The notes under the pieces were generated by a model. It was not told the origin of the DNA, did no database searches, and worked only from the letters and a program-made list of their open reading frames with translations. 7,046 bases of DNA from WTJX01 sp045106295 (lineage in GTDB: Bacteria > Bacteroidota > Bacteroidia > Cytophagales > JAAEPT01). The translations under genes and the position numbers were made by a program. Shown in pieces: positions 1 through 4,592 of the stretch. The stretch is from NCBI GenBank assembly GCA_045106295.1, contig JBGCEI010000072.1, positions 1 to 7,046 on the forward strand. Direction: 5' to 3'. The stretch's first letter is position 1, and every line of letters starts with the position of its first letter.

Positions 1-1
1 G

Positions 2-37
2 TCTAGATCTTGAAACCAACTTCAAATTCAATCTAGA
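2..37. other. Imperfect hairpin near left edge
   Basis: TCTAGAT at 2-8 is the exact reverse complement of ATCTAGA at 31-37. Inside it, TTGAA (10-14) pairs with TTCAA (21-25) around the six-base loop ACCAAC, leaving an asymmetric bulge on the right arm. A moderately T-rich stretch follows on the plus strand (39-44), so it might be a weak terminator for a gene to the left. It is not a canonical one, because the stem is AT-rich and there is no uninterrupted T run. Confidence 0.35.
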
Positions 38-64
38 ATTATTTTAACTTCTCCACCATGTTTC

Positions 65-100
65 TTGCTTGATCCGAAATATTGCTTGATCCCTTGATCC
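65..100. repeat. Short GCTTGATCC direct repeats
   Basis: The 11-mer TTGCTTGATCC occurs at 65-75 and again at 82-92, a 17 bp period. It is followed at once by a shorter copy, CTTGATCC, at 93-100. On the minus strand these read GGATCAAG units. No open frame of useful length explains them, and no protein repeat is implied. The function is unknown. The cluster could be a binding site for a dimeric regulator or a slippage-derived repeat downstream of the tRNA. Confidence 0.55.
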
Positions 101-141
101 TCCATTTTTAGTACGTAAACTAAAATTAGGATTTTGTAAAA

Positions 142-179
142 TAAAAAACCCTTAATAATCAATTGACTATCAAGGGTTT
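142..179 (-). terminator. Intrinsic terminator of tRNA-Val
   Basis: AAACCCTT at 146-153 pairs with AAGGGTTT at 172-179, and a few further pairs close the loop. Read on the minus strand the hairpin is followed by TTTTTTATTTTA, the expected U-rich tail. It begins 8 bp past the 3' end of the tRNA, so it terminates that transcript and probably any read-through from the DUF547 gene upstream. Confidence 0.75.
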
Positions 180-186
180 AACCAAG

Positions 187-261
187 TGGGCCCAATAGGA
201 TTCGAACCTATGACCCCCTGCTTGTAAGGCAGGTGCTCTGAACCAGCTGAGCTATAGGCCC
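187..261 (-). tRNA. tRNA-Val (anticodon UAC)
   Basis: The 75-nt cloverleaf folds completely on the minus strand. The acceptor stem is GGGCCTA/TGGGCCC with one U-G pair, the D stem GCTC/GAGC, the anticodon stem CCTGC/GCAGG with loop CTTACAA, a five-base variable loop, and the T arm ATAGG-TTCGAAT-CCTAT. The anticodon TAC at 226-224 reads GUA codons for valine, with wobble to other GUN codons. The discriminator base is A, and CCA is not encoded, so it must be added after transcription. A -7 box lies just upstream and a terminator just downstream, so the gene can form its own transcription unit. Confidence 0.96.
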
Positions 262-273
262 CAAAAGGGATTG

Positions 274-304
274 CAAATATATGCCTATATTTTTAAATCT
301 AAAA
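274..304 (-). promoter_or_regulatory. Bacteroidota-type promoter of tRNA-Val
   Basis: On the minus strand TATATTTG (281 to 274) matches the Bacteroidota -7 consensus TAnnTTTG exactly. It lies 12 bp before the mature 5' end of the tRNA. A TTTT tetramer (304 to 301), one base off the -33 TTTG element, sits 19 bp upstream, within the usual 19-23 bp spacing. Transcription would start around 266-268, giving a very short 5' leader. Confidence 0.55.
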
Positions 305-320
305 GGGGTGGTCCAAAAAA

Positions 321-1043
321 TTATTTTTTATTTATATTCCAGCTATACGGATAGGATTTGTTGGCATAGTCTTTAGGAATAGGATTTTTTCTAAATGTAT
401 TTAAATACCTAATAATCGACTCTCCTTCTTTTATGAAATCTCCTGAATACCATTTGAATATTTCAGAAATATAAACAGAAGAAGATTTGCTTTTAACCCG
501 ACTGAAATTAGCATTATTAATTGAAGCGATTGCTTTCTTTTGTAATTGTTGATTAACCGTAGATGGGTCATAGGCTTCATTGATTAACTCAGGGCAACTG
601 ATAGCTGCACAAACTAATGCAAAATGTATCCTAGCATCTTTATAGACTCTTACTTTTTTATTTTCTAACTCATTTAAGGACAAACTCTCATTTGCTATCA
701 TATGTTTGGTCTTATCAAAAAAACCAGAAATATCCATTGGAGAGGCTACAGGGTATTTAGATGCAATACCTTTAATTACCAATACATTGTATGCATTTAT
801 ATAGAAAGCTAATTTTTGCCCCTTAGAAAAAGATGAAACACTCATAGTAGAAACTTCATTCACTAACTCATTTAGTTGAGCAGGTGCTGTACTAATTGCC
901 TGATAGTCAACTTTGCCATTGCTGACATTCTTTTTTAGAAATGCGTCAGTTTTTTTTATGAATGAATCTAAGGAAGCGCTGACTGAAAGGTGAACAGTTG
1001 TTAATAGAAAAAATGCGAGTAGATAGTGGACTGGTTTTTTCAT
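321..1043 (-). CDS. Secreted DUF547 domain protein
   Basis: A 240-residue exported protein of the DUF547 family, whose biochemical role is unknown. Residues 1-23 form a typical Sec signal peptide: a lysine pair, a hydrophobic core and SVSA before the likely cleavage site. No lipobox cysteine is present, so a periplasmic or secreted product is expected. Family hallmarks are the AFYINAYN segment (79-86), the ARIHFALVCAAISCPEL block (137-153) with its conserved cysteines, and a YPYSWNIN ending (231-238) that matches the usual C-terminal Y-x-W-x-(L/I)-N motif. The ATG start gives an intact signal peptide and is the only sensible one. The gene stands alone between the operon terminator at 1093-1114 and the tRNA. 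I see no terminator between its stop and the tRNA, so read-through is possible. Confidence 0.9.
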   Translation of the reverse strand: MKKPVHYLLAFFLLTTVHLSVSASLDSFIKKTDAFLKKNVSNGKVDYQAISTAPAQLNELVNEVSTMSVSSFSKGQKLAFYINAYNVLVIKGIASKYPVASPMDISGFFDKTKHMIANESLSLNELENKKVRVYKDARIHFALVCAAISCPELINEAYDPSTVNQQLQKKAIASINNANFSRVKSKSSSVYISEIFKWYSGDFIKEGESIIRYLNTFRKNPIPKDYANKSYPYSWNINKK

Positions 1044-1070
1044 AGATATAATTAGTTAGTATGTATAAAT

Positions 1071-1078
1071 CAAAAGTA
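1071..1078 (-). promoter_or_regulatory. Possible -7 box for the DUF547 gene
   Basis: TACTTTTG on the minus strand matches TAnnTTTG exactly and lies 27 bp before the DUF547 start codon. No TTTG element sits at the usual 19-23 bp distance; the nearest, at 1095-1092, is only 13 bp away and lies inside the U tail of the neighbouring terminator. The site is plausible because the gene needs its own promoter after that terminator, but support is weak. Confidence 0.35.
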
Positions 1079-1092
1079 ATACCATTAAGATC

Positions 1093-1114
1093 AAAAAACT
1101 GTCGTTCGACAGTT
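1093..1114 (-). terminator. Intrinsic terminator closing the three-gene operon
   Basis: AACTGTCG (1097-1104) and CGACAGTT (1107-1114) form a perfect 8-bp stem with a two-base centre, so the real loop is probably four bases. On the minus strand it runs straight into TTTTTT (1098-1093). It begins 3 bp after the glycosyltransferase stop codon and separates that operon from the DUF547 gene. Confidence 0.85.
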
Positions 1115-1117
1115 ATT

Positions 1118-2230
1118 TTATAAAAACGTTCTCCCTTTCCATTTTATTTTTTTTGTAAAAAAATAGCTAAAAAGAAGTGTGATAGATAATGATAAACTAT
1201 AAAGCTCAAATAGTAAGAGTGCTTTTACAGGGACGTTTACTTGTATTCGTTTCATATTTCTTGCGATGAAATAAGCTTGTAAAGCAGCCTTGATACAAAA
1301 TAAGCTGATAGAAAGGTGGAAGTTAATAAATGAGAATAGTAGAATAGCAGGGTAGTATGTGGTTTGAAGAAATAAAACGATGACTAATAGTTTATTTAGT
1401 TTCAGCGCTCCTTGCATCCATCGTCTTCGTTGAGTGATAACCGATTTGAAATCTTTTTTTCCTTTTGTGTGAAGTAGTGAATGATTTTCAAAGGAAGTAT
1501 GGCATGAGTATCCATTCTTTTTAATTGCTTGATAAATAGAAAAATCTTCGGTAACCGTAGGAGGGAGGTTTTCATACCCTCCAGTTGAAAAATAAGCCTC
1601 TTTAGAAATTAGCATATTATTTCCAATACCAGTGATGGGGATTTTGAGTGAACTGACACATTTTAACATGGCCTGTGCATAGATCCAGTCTATAGCTTGT
1701 AATGAATTGGAAAAAGAAGATTGAGTAACTGTAGTTACTCCACAAACCATATCAGTTTTGTAGTGATTTGAAAGAGAAAGCATCGTTTTTACCCAATTCT
1801 TAGGAACTTTTATATCGGCATCTGTAATTAAGAAATACTCTCCTTTGGCTTTTTTTGCTAAATGGGCTAATACGTTTGCTTTGGCAATAGCAGTGTCTAG
1901 CTGAGTTGTAATATGGGTATACTTAAAATGAGAGTTTTCAATACAGAATCGTTCACAAATAGATGATGTATTATCTATTGAGTCATCATCCCCGATTAAG
2001 ACCTCTATTTTTTCTTTAGGATAGTCTAACTGAGATAAATATGTAAGGCAATTGAGTATATCATTTTCCTCATTTCTTACTGCTAATAATATAGTCACAA
2101 ATGGAAATTGATTAGGTAGTTTTATTTTATCACTTTGTCGCTGTATAAGAATTAACGCTAGTAGGATTAAAATCACTAAAAGTAAACAGCCTAATTCTAT
2201 GATGTATAGACTAGAGAGATAGAAAATCAT
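1118..2230 (-). CDS. Membrane family-2 glycosyltransferase
   Basis: A 370-residue GT2 (GT-A fold) enzyme that transfers a sugar from a nucleotide-sugar donor on the cytoplasmic face of the inner membrane. An N-terminal membrane helix (about 5-29) precedes the catalytic domain. It carries LLAVRNEE (48-55), the nucleotide-binding DDDS (81-84), the metal-binding DAD (137-139), TED (227-229, the probable catalytic base) and QRRRW (267-271). The last two are the processive-type signature seen in NodC, hyaluronan synthase and poly-GlcNAc synthases. Two to three hydrophobic segments follow (about 281-300, 303-323, 336-358), a NodC/IcaA-like layout. The start codon lies 20 bp inside the deacetylase gene, so translation is probably coupled, and no other Met is near. 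It is the last gene of the operon. Pairing with a NodB-like deacetylase suggests an N-acetylhexosamine product. Substrate and processivity are inferred; a single-addition lipid-linked transferase is possible. Confidence 0.9.
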   Translation of the reverse strand: MIFYLSSLYIIELGCLLLVILILLALILIQRQSDKIKLPNQFPFVTILLAVRNEENDILNCLTYLSQLDYPKEKIEVLIGDDDSIDNTSSICERFCIENSHFKYTHITTQLDTAIAKANVLAHLAKKAKGEYFLITDADIKVPKNWVKTMLSLSNHYKTDMVCGVTTVTQSSFSNSLQAIDWIYAQAMLKCVSSLKIPITGIGNNMLISKEAYFSTGGYENLPPTVTEDFSIYQAIKKNGYSCHTSFENHSLLHTKGKKDFKSVITQRRRWMQGALKLNKLLVIVLFLQTTYYPAILLFSFINFHLSISLFCIKAALQAYFIARNMKRIQVNVPVKALLLFELYSLSLSITLLFSYFFTKKIKWKGRTFL

Positions 2231-2834
2231 AGCCTTTTTCTTTGTATTCTTTTAGAAAAACAGGAAGTACTTCTTGTACAATATTTTCAGTCTTTATGTT
2301 ATCATGTAGAACTATTATACTTCCCTTTCGAGCATACTTATGTAAAATAGATAAGCATTTATCAGGAGTCATGTTTGGTAAAAAGTCTCCTGATAGAATC
2401 TCCCAAACAATCAGCCTGTATTTTACTTTTAAGAATTTAATTTGTGAACGCTTTATTTTTCCATACGGAGGCCTAAATAAAGGTTTATTGTTTTTAGCAG
2501 ATAAAGTATCTATGTTATCAAATAGCGCTATATTTTCGAAATAATCTAAATTCTTACTTATATTTCCTTTTAAGTGATTGTAAGTGTGATTTCCGACCCT
2601 GTGTCCTTCATTAAGTATTCGTTTATAGATCAAAGGGTGTTTGGTGATATTCTCCCCTACACAGAAAAAGGTGGCTTTAGCATTATGAATAGCTAATTGG
2701 TCGAGTATGAATTCTGTGATCCCAGGAATGGGACCGTCATCAAAAGTAAGAAACAATTCCTTTTTAAGGGTAGAAACTCTCCATTCTAATGAAGGGTACA
2801 GTAAACGAAATATTCTTCCGTAGAAATAAATCAT
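2211..2834 (-). CDS. NodB-like polysaccharide deacetylase (CE4)
   Basis: A 207-residue carbohydrate esterase family 4 enzyme, expected to remove N-acetyl groups from a GlcNAc-type glycan using a bound divalent metal. All five CE4 motifs are visible: TFDDGP (30-35, base D32 and metal ligand D33), HTYNH (83-87, metal ligands H83 and H87), RPPYG (121-125), a W-E...D block (W144-D150, with E where W-D is commoner) and LHD (176-178, catalytic H177). It is a bare NodB domain with no clear signal peptide. The first 18 residues are aromatic and basic, so it may act in the cytoplasm or at the membrane surface. Its ATG follows the phosphatase stop codon with no gap, and its 3' end overlaps the glycosyltransferase by 20 bp, so the three are almost surely co-transcribed and translationally coupled. 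Confidence 0.92.
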   Translation of the reverse strand: MIYFYGRIFRLLYPSLEWRVSTLKKELFLTFDDGPIPGITEFILDQLAIHNAKATFFCVGENITKHPLIYKRILNEGHRVGNHTYNHLKGNISKNLDYFENIALFDNIDTLSAKNNKPLFRPPYGKIKRSQIKFLKVKYRLIVWEILSGDFLPNMTPDKCLSILHKYARKGSIIVLHDNIKTENIVQEVLPVFLKEYKEKGYDFLSL

Positions 2835-4043
2835 TTAGTGAAACTTACAACTTAATATGGTTAGGTCATCGCCATATTGATCGTTTTCAGAAAAAGCTTT
2901 GAGTTCTTTTAATACAAATTTATGAAATCCTTTTAGAGGCATATTTTTATAAGTAGGTAGTATTTTTTTTATTCGTTCCTCACCAAACTCCTCATCAGAT
3001 GAGTTGGTGGTTTCTACTAAGCCATCGGTGTACATGAATAATAAGGAATCTTTTGTATAGCTTACTTCAGTTACGTTGATATAAGGCAATTCATCTACGG
3101 CGCCAATTAAAGTGGTGCCATGAGAAAGACTTTCTGTTATTTTTCCATTAGTTAAAAAAGGAGGGGTATGCCCAGCATTTATATATCTGATTTTTTTTGT
3201 AGCGGTATTGCAGATCGCCACAAAAGCAGTAATGAAACGCTCAGCATTAGCATTACTGTAGACCATTTTATTTAAATCAGATAGTATTTCACTTAATTTA
3301 AGTGTATGATTAGATAATACCCTTAACCCTGCTTGGAAATTTGACATAAGGATAGATGCGGGCACCCCTTTTCCTGATACATCCGCAATGCAGACTAAAA
3401 ATTCATCATCAGATAACTTAATGTAATCATAATAATCCCCCCCTACAATGGTATGAGGGAGATATGATGCTTCTACATGATATAAGTTGTTTTCAGTAAG
3501 TTTTTTCGGGAAAAGCATTTCTTGAACCTCTTTAGCAATGTCTAACTCTTTGTTTAGCGCTTCTTGTTTTAAGCGTAGCCTCCCCATTCTTTTATTTTCA
3601 ATAGCAGTCATTACTATTCTGCCTAACGTTCGAATAAAAGATTTTATAGGGTAGTCATCATCAGTAGTGATTTCTTTTTCTTCTTTTTCAGAAATTAGAA
3701 TAAGAGCTAATAACTTATCTCTGTGAAAAATGGGTAAGGTAGTAGTTAAATCTACATCTGAGTTGAGAAACTTAAATACATCTTTTACTGGTTTTTCGCT
3801 GTTCTCAAGAGGTATATTGATTTCAAAAGAAAAATAGTGAGCATCCTTTTTTAAAAATTTAGAATTTGAAAATTTACAAATCCATTCTTCTCCATCCTCT
3901 ACAAATAGGGCGATTTTGTGTAACTGTGGATTTGACACCATAGTAAAATAAAAAATCCTGTAAAGGTCATCTTCAGAAACATTATCACTAATGGCAGTAG
4001 TGATTTCTAAAAGGGCATCTAATTTAAGTTTTCGTAAAGGCAT
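2835..4043 (-). CDS. PP2C-type phosphatase, SpoIIE/RsbU class
   Basis: A 402-residue serine/threonine phosphatase of the SpoIIE/RsbU branch of PP2C. Such enzymes usually dephosphorylate anti-sigma antagonists in partner-switching systems. Residues 1-150 look like a divergent GAF-type sensor region, assigned only from its length and the helix/strand alternation. Residues 150-178 form a helical linker leading into the EVQEMLFP motif, typical just before this domain. Catalytic-domain motifs are GGDYYD (201-206, D203), ADVSGKG (220-226, D221), INAGH (288-292), YTDGLVE (338-344, D340) and GDDLT (391-395); these aspartates bind the two metal ions, so the enzyme looks active. No transmembrane segment is seen. 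It is the first gene of the operon and directly abuts the deacetylase gene. A divergent TerB-like gene starts 50-65 bp away. No partner kinase or STAS protein lies in the window, so the target is unknown. Confidence 0.93.
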   Translation of the reverse strand: MPLRKLKLDALLEITTAISDNVSEDDLYRIFYFTMVSNPQLHKIALFVEDGEEWICKFSNSKFLKKDAHYFSFEINIPLENSEKPVKDVFKFLNSDVDLTTTLPIFHRDKLLALILISEKEEKEITTDDDYPIKSFIRTLGRIVMTAIENKRMGRLRLKQEALNKELDIAKEVQEMLFPKKLTENNLYHVEASYLPHTIVGGDYYDYIKLSDDEFLVCIADVSGKGVPASILMSNFQAGLRVLSNHTLKLSEILSDLNKMVYSNANAERFITAFVAICNTATKKIRYINAGHTPPFLTNGKITESLSHGTTLIGAVDELPYINVTEVSYTKDSLLFMYTDGLVETTNSSDEEFGEERIKKILPTYKNMPLKGFHKFVLKELKAFSENDQYGDDLTILSCKFH

Positions 4044-4093
4044 AAAGTGAAGCTACATATCTTTAGTAAAATTTCAAAAAAGTCAGTAATTTA
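4044..4093. promoter_or_regulatory. Divergent promoter region, phosphatase operon / TerB-like gene
   Basis: This short gap must carry start signals for both directions. On the minus strand TTTG (4078-4075) is followed after 19 bp by TAGCTTCA (4055-4048), six of eight against TAnnTTTG. This would place transcription start almost at the phosphatase ATG, implying a near-leaderless message. On the plus strand TATCTTTA (4058-4065) is seven of eight against the -7 box, with only a poor -33 match at 4031-4034. The two boxes are 2 bp apart, so the promoters may compete. All of this rests on short matches. Confidence 0.3.
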
Positions 4094-4477
4094 GTGAAAA
4101 ATATTTCTATGGATATTACAGAGGTAACCCAAGGTTGGAAAAAAGAGCATTTTATTGCTTATATTTTTTTATGTATTGCTGCGGCAGATTATGATGTTGC
4201 TGAAGAAGAAGTTGAAGTCCTTAAAACACGAATCAACGAAGTTGTGGGAGATGAAGCAGATGCTAATCAGGCTATTGAGCAAGTAAGAGACTTAGTAGAC
4301 TATCATGATGATGATGAGAAAACTGATATTATTGCTTACTACAGTAATTTGTTTGAGCCAACCCTTGAAGAAAAATTTCTGATTTGTAATATTTTAGAAG
4401 AGATAATAAAGGCAGACGGAATAGTAGAGGGGATAGAAATGGTTATTTTCCGTTTCATAAAGAAAGCACTGGGATAG
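4094..4477 (+). CDS. TerB-like small acidic protein
   Basis: A helical, acidic protein of about 127 residues resembling the TerB/TerB-like (tellurite resistance B) domain. That fold occurs in many bacterial stress and surface-associated proteins, and family members are proposed to bind metal. Visible features are AAADYDVAEEE (29-39) and KADGIVEGIE (106-115): two matching acidic turns, D-x-D...E and D-G...E, at the ends of the helical bundle, which fit the family's paired metal-site pattern. No signal peptide or membrane span is seen. The start is uncertain: a GTG at 4094, or an ATG at 4109 that gives 122 residues, still includes the whole domain and leaves more room for the promoter. There is no ter operon context, so tellurite resistance should not be assumed. 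The gene is divergent from the phosphatase operon and lies upstream of pyc on the same strand, with its own small gap. Confidence 0.78.
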   Translation: MKNISMDITEVTQGWKKEHFIAYIFLCIAAADYDVAEEEVEVLKTRINEVVGDEADANQAIEQVRDLVDYHDDDEKTDIIAYYSNLFEPTLEEKFLICNILEEIIKADGIVEGIEMVIFRFIKKALG

Positions 4478-4501
4478 GCTTTACACATTTTTTCGATAGA
4501 A

Positions 4502-4533
4502 TGTGAAATAAAATTCTTTCGTTAGTAAATTTG
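4502..4533 (+). promoter_or_regulatory. Bacteroidota-type promoter of pyc
   Basis: TAAATTTG at 4526-4533 matches the -7 consensus TAnnTTTG exactly. TGTG at 4502-4505, one base off TTTG, sits 20 bp upstream. Transcription would start near 4539-4541, giving a leader of about 53 nt before the ATG at 4593. The -33 element overlaps the right arm of a weak hairpin after the TerB-like gene. Confidence 0.5.
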
Positions 4534-4551
4534 ACTATGCTTATATTCATT

Positions 4552-4563
4552 GGACATTTGTCC
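4552..4563. promoter_or_regulatory. GGACA-TT-TGTCC palindrome in the pyc leader
   Basis: A perfect 5-bp inverted repeat with a two-base centre lies about 12 bp downstream of the predicted transcription start and 29 bp before the pyc start codon. Its size and place would suit an operator for a dimeric repressor. As RNA it would be a marginal hairpin because the loop is too small without opening a pair. I do not recognise it as the site of any named regulator. Confidence 0.35.
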
Positions 4564-4592
4564 TGATTGTTGATTTTTATAATAAAATTTAG

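Larger units (their letters stand above)
1..141. other. Left flank without a convincing gene
   Basis: No gene can be supported here. On the plus strand the frame starting at base 3 is open from the window edge to a TAA at 45-47, so it could be the last 14 codons of a gene lying to the left, but that is too short to judge. On the minus strand a 25-codon ORF (105 down to 28) and a shorter one starting inside it exist by chance-level criteria only. The region contains a hairpin (2-37) and a short repeat cluster (65-100), listed separately, and it lies downstream of the tRNA terminator. Confidence 0.4.

Noticed and set aside
28..105. 25-codon minus-strand ORF
   Set aside because: It is very short, covers the GCTTGATCC repeats and has no recognisable domain or matching neighbour. 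It occurs readily by chance.
2242..2544. 100-codon open frame on the plus strand
   Set aside because: It lies wholly opposite the deacetylase gene, whose five CE4 motifs prove the minus-strand frame. The translated product shows no family signature.
4094..4477. Tellurite resistance as the function of the TerB-like protein
   Set aside because: There are no other ter genes in the window, and the domain is common in unrelated settings, so the family name alone does not support it.
4484..4505. CACATT/AATGTG hairpin after the TerB-like gene as a terminator
   Set aside because: The stem has only six AT-rich pairs and is followed by AAATAAAATTC, not a T run, on either strand. Its right arm also overlaps the likely pyc -33 element.
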